A stretch of DNA of 64,000 nucleotides from Phaeobacter sp. J2-8 (GTDB lineage: Bacteria; Pseudomonadota; Alphaproteobacteria; Rhodobacterales; Rhodobacteraceae), in NCBI RefSeq assembly GCF_022867865.1, contig NZ_JALIEC010000001.1:912501-976500 (forward strand). Reading direction: 5' to 3'. The stretch's first letter is position 1, and each line of letters starts with the position of its first letter. The position numbers and the translations under genes are program-made. The notes under the pieces were generated by a model. The model was not told the DNA's origin, did not search any database, and saw only the letters and a program-made list of their open reading frames with translations. Positions 1 to 7,858 of this stretch are shown here, one piece after another.

Positions 1-214
1 TTTCGCCACCGTTGATTGGATCGTGACCAGCTATGTCGGCGACCTGATCATGTTCGGATCGGTCTGGGCCTTGTGGTTCCATTCGCTGGCCGGTGTGCGC
101 CATCTGATCTGGGATCAGGGCAAATGCCTTGATGTTGCCGTCGCCGACAAGCTTGGCTGGGGCATCATCTATGGGTCGGCGATCCTGACCATCCTTACAA
201 TCATCATCGTCTGA
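1..214 (+). CDS. sdhC: Succinate dehydrogenase cytochrome b556 subunit, 5' partial
   Basis: This is the C-terminal half of the heme-binding membrane anchor of complex II; the start lies before the window and the reading frame is open from base 2. The visible part holds the family motif HSLAGVRHLIWD, whose histidines belong to the heme b region, followed by a final hydrophobic segment (IIYGSAILTILTIIIV). SdhC and SdhD hold SdhAB on the inner membrane and reduce ubiquinone. sdhD follows after 12 bases, so this is the start of a co-transcribed sdhCDAB operon. Confidence 0.95.
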   Translation, partial: FATVDWIVTSYVGDLIMFGSVWALWFHSLAGVRHLIWDQGKCLDVAVADKLGWGIIYGSAILTILTIIIV

Positions 215-226
215 GGGGGCTGACAC

Positions 227-598
227 ATGGCATTTCTAACTGACCGCAAACGCGCCGTAGGCCGTGGCAGCGCCAAGACCGGCGTTGATCATTTCTGGTC
301 GATGAAGGTGTCCTCGATCGCATTGATGATCCTGGTTCCGCTTTTCGTTTTTTCCTTCGGCTCTATCCTTGGCGGCACCTATGAAGAGGTCATCGCCGCC
401 TATTCCCGGCCATTCCCCGCAATCGTCGCGATCCTGACCATCGTCGTCGGCTTCATGCACTTCAAGGATGGCGCACGGGTAATGATCGAGGACTATGTGC
501 ACGGCACATTGGGCCAGGCCCTGATTATCGGGGTGATCTGTTTGAGTTATGCTGCGGCTGCGACCGGCGTTTACGCCGTCGTCAAGATCGCGCTTTAA
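227..598 (+). CDS. sdhD: Succinate dehydrogenase hydrophobic membrane anchor subunit
   Basis: A 123-residue integral membrane protein with three hydrophobic segments (about residues 30-50, 62-80 and 98-120), the normal size and layout for SdhD. The motif [15 protein letters not shown] around residues 78-92 is the conserved SdhD heme/quinone region. It lies between sdhC and sdhA with short gaps on both sides, consistent with one transcript. The start is the ATG at 227 after a GGGGGC stretch; no competing start is better placed. Confidence 0.95.
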   Translation: MAFLTDRKRAVGRGSAKTGVDHFWSMKVSSIALMILVPLFVFSFGSILGGTYEEVIAAYSRPFPAIVAILTIVVGFMHFKDGARVMIEDYVHGTLGQALIIGVICLSYAAAATGVYAVVKIAL

Positions 599-614
599 GA
601 GACCGGAGCTGACA

Positions 615-2420
615 ATGGCTGAATATTCCTACGAGACGCATGATTATGACGTCGTGGTTGTGGGGGCTGGCGGTGCCGGTCTGCGCGCGACGCTGGGCAT
701 GGCGGAACAGGGTCTGCGCACCGCTTGCGTGACCAAGGTTTTCCCGACGCGGTCGCATACCGTGGCAGCACAGGGCGGCATCGCGGCCTCGCTGTCGAAC
801 ATGGGGCCGGACCACTGGCAGTGGCATATGTATGACACGGTCAAAGGTTCCGACTGGCTTGGCGATACCGACGCGATGGAATACCTCGCCCGCGAAGCGC
901 CCAAGGCGGTTTACGAGCTGGAACACTATGGCGTGCCGTTTTCGCGGACCGAAGAAGGCAAGATCTATCAGCGCCCGTTTGGCGGCCATACCACCGAATT
1001 CGGTGAAGGCCCCGCCGTGCAACGGACCTGTGCCGCTGCTGACCGCACCGGCCACGCCATCCTGCACACGCTTTATGGCCAGTCGCTGAAGCAACAGGCG
1101 GAATTCTACGTCGAATATTTTGCCATCGACCTGTTGATGGCCGATGATGGCTCCTGTCAGGGTGTGCTCTGCTGGAAGCTCGACGACGGCACCATGCATG
1201 TCTTCAACGCCAAGACCGTGGTGCTGGCCACCGGCGGTTATGGCCGCGCCTATTTCTCGGCCACCTCGGCCCATACCTGCACCGGTGACGGTGGCGGCAT
1301 GGTCGCACGGGCGGGCCTGCCGATGCAGGACATGGAATTCGTGCAATTCCACCCGACCGGCATCTATGGCTCTGGCTGTCTGATCACCGAGGGTGCACGC
1401 GGCGAGGGTGGGTTCCTGACCAACTCCGAAGGCGAGCGGTTCATGGAGCGCTATGCGCCCCAGTACAAGGACCTCGCCCCGCGCGATTATGTTTCGCGCT
1501 CGATGACGATGGAGATCCGCGAAGGCCGCGGTGTCGGTGACGAAGGTGATCACATCCACCTGAACCTGTCGCATCTGCCACCCGAGGCATTGGCCGAACG
1601 TCTGCCCGGTATTTCGGAAAGCGCGCGCATTTTCGCCGGTGTGGATGTCACCAAGGAACCGATCCCGGTTCTGCCGACCGTGCACTATAACATGGGCGGC
1701 ATTCCAACCAACTATTGGGGTGAGGTTCTGAACCCCACCGCCGATGATCCCAACCGCATCGTGCCGGGCCTGATGGCCGTGGGCGAGGCCGGTTGCGCCT
1801 CGGTGCACGGGGCCAACCGCCTCGGGTCGAACTCTCTGATCGACCTTGTGGTCTTTGGCCGCGCCGCTGCGATCCGTGCGGGCAAGGTTGTCGACGCCGA
1901 AAGCGCCGTGCCAACCGCCCCCAAGAGCCAGATCGACAAGGCGTTCGACCGCTTTGACGGGCTGCGCAATGCCAAAGGCGGCATTCCTACCGCAGAGCTG
2001 CGTCTGGAAATGCAGAAAACCATGCAGGCCGATGCTGCTGTTTTCCGCACCGCCAAGACAATGGCCGAAGGTGTCGAGAAGATGACCGCCATTGCCGCCA
2101 AGCTGGACGATCTGAAAGTGACGGATACATCGCTGGTCTGGAACTCTGATCTGATGGAAACGCTGGAGCTGACCAACCTGATGCCCAACGCACTGGCCAC
2201 CATCGTTGGCGCCGAAGCGCGTGAGGAAAGCCGCGGCGCACATGCGCATGAGGATTTCCCCAAGCGTGATGACGACAAATGGCGTGTGCACACCATCAGT
2301 CGCATTGACGGCAACAAGGTCGATCTGAGCTTCCGCCCGGTGGTCACCGATCCATTGTCGACCGAAGCCGAAGGTGGCATTTCGCTCAAACGGATCGCCC
2401 CGAAAGAAAGGACGTTCTGA
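615..2420 (+). CDS. sdhA: Succinate dehydrogenase flavoprotein subunit
   Basis: A 601-residue flavoprotein that oxidises succinate to fumarate in the TCA cycle and passes electrons to SdhB. The dinucleotide-binding motif GAGGAG is at residues 17-22, and the covalent FAD histidine is in [10 protein letters not shown] (His48). [21 protein letters not shown] and the C-terminal [11 protein letters not shown] region are family-typical. The frame is open further upstream, but the start at 615 ([12 protein letters not shown]) gives the usual length and avoids overlap with sdhD; it follows a GGAGCTGACA ribosome-binding region. The stop overlaps the next start (TGATG). Confidence 0.98.
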   Translation: MAEYSYETHDYDVVVVGAGGAGLRATLGMAEQGLRTACVTKVFPTRSHTVAAQGGIAASLSNMGPDHWQWHMYDTVKGSDWLGDTDAMEYLAREAPKAVYELEHYGVPFSRTEEGKIYQRPFGGHTTEFGEGPAVQRTCAAADRTGHAILHTLYGQSLKQQAEFYVEYFAIDLLMADDGSCQGVLCWKLDDGTMHVFNAKTVVLATGGYGRAYFSATSAHTCTGDGGGMVARAGLPMQDMEFVQFHPTGIYGSGCLITEGARGEGGFLTNSEGERFMERYAPQYKDLAPRDYVSRSMTMEIREGRGVGDEGDHIHLNLSHLPPEALAERLPGISESARIFAGVDVTKEPIPVLPTVHYNMGGIPTNYWGEVLNPTADDPNRIVPGLMAVGEAGCASVHGANRLGSNSLIDLVVFGRAAAIRAGKVVDAESAVPTAPKSQIDKAFDRFDGLRNAKGGIPTAELRLEMQKTMQADAAVFRTAKTMAEGVEKMTAIAAKLDDLKVTDTSLVWNSDLMETLELTNLMPNALATIVGAEAREESRGAHAHEDFPKRDDDKWRVHTISRIDGNKVDLSFRPVVTDPLSTEAEGGISLKRIAPKERTF

Positions 2421-2683
2421 TGCCGCTGATCAAACGTGCCTCTCTGGTGGCGCTGGCCTTCTGTGCGGCACCGGCCATGGCGCAGGAATATTATGGCGAA
2501 AAGGGCTGGACCGGGGACGAGGGTTCAAAATCCTACGTGGCGGAGGAAGCGCAATATATCGCGACCGCACCCGAGGTCTATGTCCAGGCAGAGGTGCAGC
2601 ATGCTGCGCCTTATGTCCCTTATGGCTGTGTCATGGGCCTTGGCGTCATGCAGCGCGGCACTTTGATCTGTCCGGGGCACTGA
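2420..2683 (+). CDS. Small exported protein in the sdh operon
   Basis: An 87-residue hypothetical protein. Residues 1-22 are a classic signal peptide ([15 protein letters not shown]... ending AMAQ), so the product is probably periplasmic. The mature part is short, rich in Tyr, Glu and Ala, and contains two Cys in its second half. The start overlaps the sdhA stop by one base (TGATG), which implies translational coupling. Small genes at this position between sdhA and sdhB recur in Roseobacter-group genomes, to my knowledge. I recognise no domain and propose no function. Confidence 0.75.
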   Translation: MPLIKRASLVALAFCAAPAMAQEYYGEKGWTGDEGSKSYVAEEAQYIATAPEVYVQAEVQHAAPYVPYGCVMGLGVMQRGTLICPGH

Positions 2684-3010
2684 ATGTTCGGCACGCGATC
2701 CATCATATGCGTTGCGGTGGCTGCCCTGTCGCTGGCGGCATGTACGCCTGCCTCGCAGGATTTGCTGGCGCGTAACGCGGCGAAATCGGTGGTCGCGCGT
2801 GCCGCGACAGAACGCCTTCCTGGTGTGCCGGTCGAGCCCTATACCAACTGCATCATCGACAATGCCAGTTCCCAGCAGATCCTGACGCTTGCGGCGGATG
2901 CCGTGACCGGGCCGACCGCCTCGACCTGGGAAATCATCACCGGGATTGCGCGCAAACCCGAGACCCTCCAATGCCTGCTGACCAATGGTGTCAGCGCCTT
3001 GCTGCAATAG
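2684..3010 (+). CDS. Small lipoprotein in the sdh operon
   Basis: A 108-residue hypothetical lipoprotein. The N-terminus has a hydrophobic segment ending in the lipobox LAAC (Cys20), predicting lipidation and membrane anchoring. The rest (PYTNCIIDNASSQQ... ETLQCLLTNG) has two Cys that could form a disulfide in the periplasm. It starts directly after the preceding stop and ends with TAG, which doubles as part of a TAGGAG ribosome-binding sequence. The location suggests a role linked to complex II or simply co-expression; nothing in the sequence decides this. Confidence 0.75.
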   Translation: MFGTRSIICVAVAALSLAACTPASQDLLARNAAKSVVARAATERLPGVPVEPYTNCIIDNASSQQILTLAADAVTGPTASTWEIITGIARKPETLQCLLTNGVSALLQ

Positions 3011-3019
3011 GAGGGCTGC

Positions 3020-3472
3020 ATGGGCCTTTTGGTAGACATCATAGACATCGTTGGCTCGCTTAGAAGTGAGTGGTCCAATTACGAAAAGAGTCTGACGGTT
3101 AAAGAAGCACTCCAAGTTCGACGTGCGTTGAAGGTTCTTAAATTTTCAAATGCTACTATCTCGCGGATAAGCGGTGCGACCCATGATGATTTCGAGTACA
3201 TTGCCATCACACAGCGAGACTTGTCGCAAGAAGTGAGCGTTGCGTTAGAGGTATTGCATGCGTTCGCTGAAAAACATTGCACTTCCATTCGGACAGCACG
3301 AATAGCGAATACAATCAGCGATTACAAACTTGGACTTAGAGGCCAAATTGGTAATGCGCTTTATAGTCCGCACAAGCGGGCTGCTAAGAGGGATGCAATG
3401 ATGAAGGTTGTTATCGAGCTTAACAAACTAATAGAAGAGCTAGACGAGCGGCTAGAAACTCATATCCGCTAG
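3020..3472 (+). CDS. A/T-rich orphan ORF inserted between sdhA and sdhB
   Basis: A 150-residue protein of unknown function, predicted mostly helical, charged and soluble, with no signal peptide or membrane segment. Its base composition stands out: three 60-base lines I counted by hand gave 40-45% G+C, while a line of neighbouring sdhB gave 57%. It uses codons such as ATA, AGA, TTA and CTA that are rare in the flanking genes. It has its own ribosome-binding sequence (AGGAGG before ATG 3020), and the whole unit is bounded by TAGGAG at 3008-3013 and 3470-3475. This looks like a recent horizontal insertion that kept the operon readable. I do not recognise the family. Confidence 0.7.
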   Translation: MGLLVDIIDIVGSLRSEWSNYEKSLTVKEALQVRRALKVLKFSNATISRISGATHDDFEYIAITQRDLSQEVSVALEVLHAFAEKHCTSIRTARIANTISDYKLGLRGQIGNALYSPHKRAAKRDAMMKVVIELNKLIEELDERLETHIR

Positions 3473-3482
3473 GAGCAACGAC

Positions 3483-4262
3483 ATGGTACAACTGACCCTT
3501 CCCAAGAATTCCCGCATCACCAAGGGCAAGACATGGCCCAAGCCCGAGGGCGCGACCAATGTGCGCCAATTCCAGATCTATCGCTGGAACCCGGATGACG
3601 GCAAACAGCCATCGGTCGATACCTATTTCCTGGATATGGACAAATGCGGGCCGATGATCCTGGACGCGCTGATCAAGATCAAGAACGAGATTGATCCGAC
3701 CCTGACCTTCCGCCGCTCCTGCCGCGAAGGCATTTGCGGATCCTGCGCGATGAACATCGACGGCATCAACACGCTGGCCTGTATCTATGGTCTGGACGAG
3801 GTGAAGGGCGACGTAAAGATCTATCCGCTGCCGCATATGCCGGTGGTCAAGGATCTGATCCCCGACCTGACGCATTTTTATGCGCAACACGCGTCCATCA
3901 TGCCGTGGCTGGAAACCAAGACCAACCGCCCGGCCAAGGAATGGAAGCAGTCGATCGAAGACCGCAAGAAGCTTGATGGGCTTTATGAATGCGTGATGTG
4001 CGCGTCGTGTTCGACGTCCTGCCCGTCTTACTGGTGGAACGGCGATCGCTATCTCGGACCCGCAGCGCTGTTGCATGCCTATCGCTGGATCATCGACAGC
4101 CGCGACGAAGCTACCGGCGAGCGTTTGGATGAACTGGAAGATCCGTTCAAGCTCTACCGGTGCCACACCATCATGAACTGCGCCAAGACCTGTCCCAAGG
4201 GGTTGAACCCGGCGCTGGCGATTGCCGAAATCAAGAAAATGATCGTGGACCGCACGGTTTAA
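3483..4262 (+). CDS. sdhB: Succinate dehydrogenase iron-sulfur subunit
   Basis: A 259-residue subunit that carries electrons from SdhA to ubiquinone through three Fe-S clusters. The [2Fe-2S] ligands are in CREGICGSC and the following Cys of NTLAC (about residues 80-100). The [4Fe-4S] and [3Fe-4S] ligands are in [12 protein letters not shown] and [14 protein letters not shown] (about residues 170-240). Length and motifs are normal. The start at 3483 follows TAGGAG with 7-base spacing. It is the last sdh gene and is followed by an unrelated transporter-like gene. Confidence 0.98.
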   Translation: MVQLTLPKNSRITKGKTWPKPEGATNVRQFQIYRWNPDDGKQPSVDTYFLDMDKCGPMILDALIKIKNEIDPTLTFRRSCREGICGSCAMNIDGINTLACIYGLDEVKGDVKIYPLPHMPVVKDLIPDLTHFYAQHASIMPWLETKTNRPAKEWKQSIEDRKKLDGLYECVMCASCSTSCPSYWWNGDRYLGPAALLHAYRWIIDSRDEATGERLDELEDPFKLYRCHTIMNCAKTCPKGLNPALAIAEIKKMIVDRTV

Positions 4263-4280
4263 TCGTTCGGGGGCGGCCCG

Positions 4281-4994
4281 GTGGAGGGTATCGTCGCCGG
4301 TCTGATCCTTGCAGCGCTGGCCGGGGCAAGCATCCCGGTCGGGGCGGTTCTGGCCGCGCTCGAGGATCGGCTCAAGCCACAGTGGCAGGACCGGGCGACC
4401 CATACGGTGGCCGCCTTTGGTGGCGGCGCGCTGTTTTCTGCCATTGCTTTTGTGCTGCTGCCAGAGGCCATTGACCGGCTGTCCGCGGTTCCGTTGATGG
4501 GGCTGTTTCTGGCGGGCGGGCTGGTGTTTTACGGCGTCGATGCCATGCTGTCGCGCATGGGCGGCGGCGGCGCGCAGTTTCTGGCGATGATGCTGGATTA
4601 CGTGCCCGAGGCCATGGCGCTGGGCGCTTTGGTCGTTGGGCGGGCCGATGTGGCGATGCTGACCGCTGGATTGATCGCCCTGCAAAACGTGCCCGAAGGA
4701 TTTTCGGCCTACCGCGAGATGATCGCCGCCGGCCATGCCAGCCGCAACAAGCTGTTGTTATTGTTTGCTCTGATGGTGCCGGTCGGTCCGGCGGCGGCGG
4801 CGATGGGGTTTTTCGTATTGGCGGATGTGCCCGCTGTTTTGGGCGGGGTGATGGCCTTTGCTTCGGGCGGCATCCTCTATCTGTTGTTTCAGGACGTCGC
4901 ACCACAGGCAAAACTTGGCGGTTCTGGCGGCCCACCGTTGGGCGCTGTTGCGGGATTTGCTTTGGGGCTGGCCGGGCATCTCGCCACGCTTTGA
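4281..4994 (+). CDS. ZIP-family-like membrane protein with altered metal-site motifs
   Basis: A 237-residue polytopic membrane protein with about eight hydrophobic segments and a GTG start at 4281. It resembles ZIP divalent-metal transporters: YVPEAMALGA near residue 110 matches the TM4 pattern and LQNVPEGFSAY near residue 136 matches the TM5 pattern. In typical ZIP proteins these are H-N-x-P-E-G and H-E-x-P-E. Here the histidines are absent (D-Y-V-P-E-A and Q-N-V-P-E-G), so the binuclear metal site is changed. It may carry another substrate or have lost transport. It sits 18 bases after sdhB on the same strand and could be read through from the sdh operon. Confidence 0.6.
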   Translation: MEGIVAGLILAALAGASIPVGAVLAALEDRLKPQWQDRATHTVAAFGGGALFSAIAFVLLPEAIDRLSAVPLMGLFLAGGLVFYGVDAMLSRMGGGGAQFLAMMLDYVPEAMALGALVVGRADVAMLTAGLIALQNVPEGFSAYREMIAAGHASRNKLLLLFALMVPVGPAAAAMGFFVLADVPAVLGGVMAFASGGILYLLFQDVAPQAKLGGSGGPPLGAVAGFALGLAGHLATL

Positions 4995-5061
4995 CATTGC
5001 TTGCATCGCATGGCTCTGATCGACGGAAATGCCCCCACGCCACGAAAGTGAGAAGGCTGTA

Positions 5062-5388
5062 ATGACCAAAGATTCCGATGATCTGATCAATTTCGACTCG
5101 CCTGAGGCGTTTGCTGCCGCGGGGCGCGCATTATCGGCCCGCATGCATTATCTCAATCGTGTGGCGATGGGGGAAAGTGTTTTTGCCTCGCAAGTGGCCG
5201 AAGCAATGCGCAATCTTTGCAAGGCATTTGAGTTGCGCGCGAAAGACCCGGAGGTTTCACGCGCATTCGGCGATGGCTGGACCCAGGGCACAATGAGCGA
5301 TGCGGAAAAGATCGCCTTTCTATCTAAATTGATACTGGAAGATCCCAATACCCCGGTGCCGCAACATGACGGTCGGCCTGACCCTTGA
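5062..5388 (+). CDS. Small cytosolic hypothetical protein
   Basis: A 108-residue protein starting at ATG 5062 (MTKDSDDLINFDSPEAF) after GAGAAGG; the longer in-frame start at 5029 has no ribosome-binding sequence. It is helical and charged with no signal or membrane segment, and ends in a proline-rich tail. The stop overlaps the start of the next small gene by three bases, so the two are probably co-translated. I recognise no family. Confidence 0.55.
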   Translation: MTKDSDDLINFDSPEAFAAAGRALSARMHYLNRVAMGESVFASQVAEAMRNLCKAFELRAKDPEVSRAFGDGWTQGTMSDAEKIAFLSKLILEDPNTPVPQHDGRPDP

Positions 5389-5621
5389 TTGTGTTCGTCG
5401 GCCTGCTGATCGCCTTTGTGCTGGTGATGATCTTTTCCCGCCCGGCGACGCGCAATTGCCGCTGGCGACGGGGCAGGGAAGATGGGCAGGTGGTTTGGAC
5501 CTGTGCATATTGTGGCGCAAAAACCCCGGGCAGCGATCGGGAATCCCGAAAAATTGCATGCGAACAAAGCCTTAGGCGAAAGCCGCAAAATTTCTTTGGC
5601 TGGCATGATTTTTTGGCTTGA
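5385..5621 (+). CDS. Small membrane protein with CxxC zinc-ribbon-like tail
   Basis: A 78-residue protein with one N-terminal hydrophobic segment (IVFVGLLIAFVLVMIF) followed by a basic cytosolic tail with NCRWRR and TCAYCGAKT. The spaced Cys residues suggest a small metal-binding knuckle. The start is uncertain: TTG at 5385 overlaps the upstream stop, and GTG at 5391 is an alternative. Similar one-helix Cys-rich small proteins occur in related genomes, in my recollection; the function is unknown. Confidence 0.5.
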   Translation: MIVFVGLLIAFVLVMIFSRPATRNCRWRRGREDGQVVWTCAYCGAKTPGSDRESRKIACEQSLRRKPQNFFGWHDFLA

Positions 5622-5785
5622 TCGAATCCGCGAATAACCTCATATGCGGCTTCAAGACGCCAACGCACGCGCCTCTGTCGAGGTGGGCAAGCACCCACGC
5701 GGTTACGTAGCGACGGTAACGTCTCCCTTGGAACTGAGCGGTCTGAGCCGGAAAACCGGAATGGCCGAGTCTTTTGGAGATGACC
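5622..5785 (+). ncRNA. Probable speF-type leader RNA upstream of ornithine decarboxylase
   Basis: This 164-base untranslated stretch precedes an ornithine decarboxylase and is full of pairable segments. Examples: CCGC 5628-5631 with GCGG 5646-5649; GTGGG with CCCAC around a CAAGCA loop (5683-5698); GTTAC with GTAAC; and CCGG-AAAA-CCGG just before the ribosome-binding sequence. The segment CTTCAAGACGCCAACGCACG resembles what I recall of the speF motif, a conserved RNA found upstream of speF in alphaproteobacteria. A small in-frame ORF begins at ATG 5644, but its codons read like RNA structure rather than protein. A covariance-model search (Rfam speF) would settle it. Confidence 0.55.
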
Positions 5786-6970
5786 ATGAACGCATATGTA
5801 ACCGGGCTTTCGGCCTGCGATGCCGCTGTTGTATCCGGCAGCGATTTTTCCCGTACCGAAGCCTTCATCCGTGACAATATCTTTGCCCGTCCGACCCTGG
5901 TGATCGACACCCAGGCCGTGGCCCGCCAATACGCCGCCCTGTCACAAGGTCTGGGCCGTGCGCGCATCCATTATGCGGTCAAGGCCAACCCGGCCCCGGA
6001 AATCCTGCGCACCCTGCGCGAGCTGGGTTCGAACTTTGACGCGGCGTCGCGGGTCGAGCTGCAAATGTGCCTGGATGCCGGTGCACGCCCGGATCAGCTG
6101 TCGTTTGGCAACACCATCAAACGCGCATCTGACATTGCTTGGGCGCATAGCGTCGGTATTGACCTGTTCGCGGTGGATGCCGAAGAAGAGATTGAAAAGA
6201 TTGCCGAAAATGCGCCCGGCGCGCGTGTCTATCTGCGGATCATTGTCGAAGCGACCGAAGCGGAATGGCCGCTGACCCGCAAGTTCGGCTCTGCGCGTGA
6301 CAAGGCGCTGGCGCTGATTTCGGATGCCAAGGCACATGGGTTGAACCCGGTTGGTCTGTCGTTCCATGTCGGGTCGCAAACCCGTCGCGCCGCGATGTGG
6401 GCACCGATCCTTGATCAGGTTGCGGCGGTCTGGCACGCGGCAAAGGCCGAAGGGCATGCGCTGACCCTGTTGAACATCGGCGGTGGTTTCCCGGCCTTTT
6501 ATGGCAAGGAAATCGACGCACCGGCGCTCTATGCCGCCGAAGTCATGCGATTGGTGCAAGAGCGGTTTGGCGACGTGCCGGAAATCATGGCGGAACCGGG
6601 CCGGGGGCTGGTGGCCGAGGCCGGTATGATTGCGGCAGAGGTCCTGTTGGTGTCGCGTAAATCCGAAAACGATCTGCATCGTTGGGTCTATCTCGACATT
6701 GGCCGTTACTCTGGTCTGGCCGAAACCGAAGGCGAAGCAATCCGCTATCAATTCGTCACCGACCGCGATCATGAAACAACCGGCGCCTGCATTCTGGCCG
6801 GTCCGTCCTGTGACAGCGCTGATGTGTTGTATGAAAAACAGCCGGTGCAATTGCCGGTTGGCCTGCGCGCCGGTGACCGTGTGATGATCCGGGCCTGCGG
6901 GGCCTATACCTCGACCTATGCCAGCGTTGGTTTCAACGGCTTCCCGCCGCTGGATGTGATCGCGATCTGA
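5786..6970 (+). CDS. speC/odc-like: Type III PLP-dependent decarboxylase, ornithine decarboxylase type
   Basis: A 394-residue fold-type III PLP enzyme that most likely converts ornithine to putrescine for polyamine synthesis. The PLP lysine is Lys66 in HYAVKANP. HVGSQ near residue 195, GGGFP, and EPGRG near residue 272 bind the cofactor phosphate. GPSCDSADVLYE near residue 340 carries the catalytic Cys at the dimer interface and is typical of ornithine rather than diaminopimelate decarboxylases. The start at 5786 is placed by TTTTGGAG six bases upstream; the in-frame TTG 5774 and ATG 5780 lie inside that signal. The upstream leader RNA suggests polyamine-responsive control. A strong terminator follows at 6996. 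Lysine/ornithine dual activity is possible. Confidence 0.9.
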   Translation: MNAYVTGLSACDAAVVSGSDFSRTEAFIRDNIFARPTLVIDTQAVARQYAALSQGLGRARIHYAVKANPAPEILRTLRELGSNFDAASRVELQMCLDAGARPDQLSFGNTIKRASDIAWAHSVGIDLFAVDAEEEIEKIAENAPGARVYLRIIVEATEAEWPLTRKFGSARDKALALISDAKAHGLNPVGLSFHVGSQTRRAAMWAPILDQVAAVWHAAKAEGHALTLLNIGGGFPAFYGKEIDAPALYAAEVMRLVQERFGDVPEIMAEPGRGLVAEAGMIAAEVLLVSRKSENDLHRWVYLDIGRYSGLAETEGEAIRYQFVTDRDHETTGACILAGPSCDSADVLYEKQPVQLPVGLRAGDRVMIRACGAYTSTYASVGFNGFPPLDVIAI

Positions 6971-6995
6971 AATCGACCTGTCGAACGGTAAAAAC

Positions 6996-7021
6996 GGGGC
7001 GTGCCATTGGCGCGCCCCTTT
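6996..7021 (+). terminator. Intrinsic terminator after ornithine decarboxylase
   Basis: Arms GGGGCGTGCC and GGCGCGCCCC form a ten-pair stem (one G-U) around an ATT loop, followed by TTT. It lies between the convergent decarboxylase and deoD genes and could act on both strands. Confidence 0.8.
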
Positions 7022-7038
7022 GCCGTCCATGCTCCGGT

Positions 7039-7746
7039 TTACTTGGCGAATGCGGCCTCAAGCGCGATTTCCACCATGTCGCCAAAGCTGGTTTCGCGTT
7101 GCTCACTGGGTAGCGCTTCGCCCGTCAGAAGATGGTCCGACACGGTCAAAACCGCCAATGCACGCGCCTTGTGCCGCGCGGCCAGGATATAGAGTTCGGC
7201 GGCCTCCATCTCGACCCCGAGGATACCGTGGCGGGTCATCTGTTCATTGAGGTCCGGGCGTTCATCGTAAAACACATCCGATGAATAGATGCCGCCAACG
7301 TGACAGGTGGTGCCGCGGGCCTCGGCCGCCTGGACGGCTTTGCTCAACAGCGGATAATCGGCGCAGGGGGCAAAATTCAACTCGCGCAGAATGCCGCGCG
7401 ACGGGGTGGACAGGGTGGTGGCGGTCATGGCGATAATGACATCGCGCACCTTTACATGGTCCTGCATCGCGCCACAGGATCCAATGCGGATCAGGGTTTT
7501 CGCACCATAATCGCGCAGCAATTCGTTGGCATAGATCGACAGCGATGGCATGCCCATGCCCGAGCCTTGGATCGAAACCGGGTGGCCCTTCCATGTGCCG
7601 GTGTATCCCAACATGCCGCGCACTTCGTTCACCAGACGCACATCGTCAAGGAATGTCTCGGCCGCCCAACGCGCGCGATAGGGATCGCCGGGCATCAAAA
7701 CGGTTTCAGCTATTTCGCCGGGTTTGGCACCGATATGGACGGTCAT
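7039..7746 (-). CDS. deoD: Purine-nucleoside phosphorylase, DeoD type
   Basis: A 235-residue hexameric-type purine nucleoside phosphorylase, which cleaves purine (deoxy)ribonucleosides with phosphate for salvage. [10 protein letters not shown] near the N-terminus, GSGMGMPS near residue 65, the RIGSCG phosphate-binding loop near residue 88, and [10 protein letters not shown] and TVSDHL near the C-terminus are all family motifs. The frame is open far upstream, but the start at 7746 gives [13 protein letters not shown], the standard DeoD N-terminus and length, preceded by GGAG. It is divergent from the GGDEF-EAL gene with a 112-base shared promoter region. Confidence 0.95.
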   Translation of the reverse strand: MTVHIGAKPGEIAETVLMPGDPYRARWAAETFLDDVRLVNEVRGMLGYTGTWKGHPVSIQGSGMGMPSLSIYANELLRDYGAKTLIRIGSCGAMQDHVKVRDVIIAMTATTLSTPSRGILRELNFAPCADYPLLSKAVQAAEARGTTCHVGGIYSSDVFYDERPDLNEQMTRHGILGVEMEAAELYILAARHKARALAVLTVSDHLLTGEALPSEQRETSFGDMVEIALEAAFAK

Positions 7747-7786
7747 GGCAATCTCCGATGGGGCAATGATGTGGGTTTGACTTTGG

Positions 7787-7800
7787 CATTGGGTCCAATG
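7787..7800. promoter_or_regulatory. Palindrome in the deoD / GGDEF-EAL divergent promoter
   Basis: CATTGG-GT-CCAATG is a perfect 6+6 inverted repeat with a 2-base centre, in the space between deoD (start 7746) and the GGDEF-EAL gene (start 7859). It may be a repressor or activator site for either gene; the regulator is unknown. Confidence 0.35.
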
Positions 7801-7858
7801 GATCACAACCCGCCTCCGCTGTGCATTCCGGGCCTTTGAAATCGGGACTAATACCCCT

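Noticed and set aside
582-2291. Long antisense ORF opposite sdhA (569 residues)
   Set aside because: It is an artefact of GC-rich codon use; the product is His/Gln/Arg-rich without motifs, and sdhA is certain.
5644-5874. 76-residue ORF before ornithine decarboxylase
   Set aside because: It overlaps the leader RNA and the real gene start in another frame; pairing of the bases explains the sequence better. A short leader peptide cannot be fully excluded.
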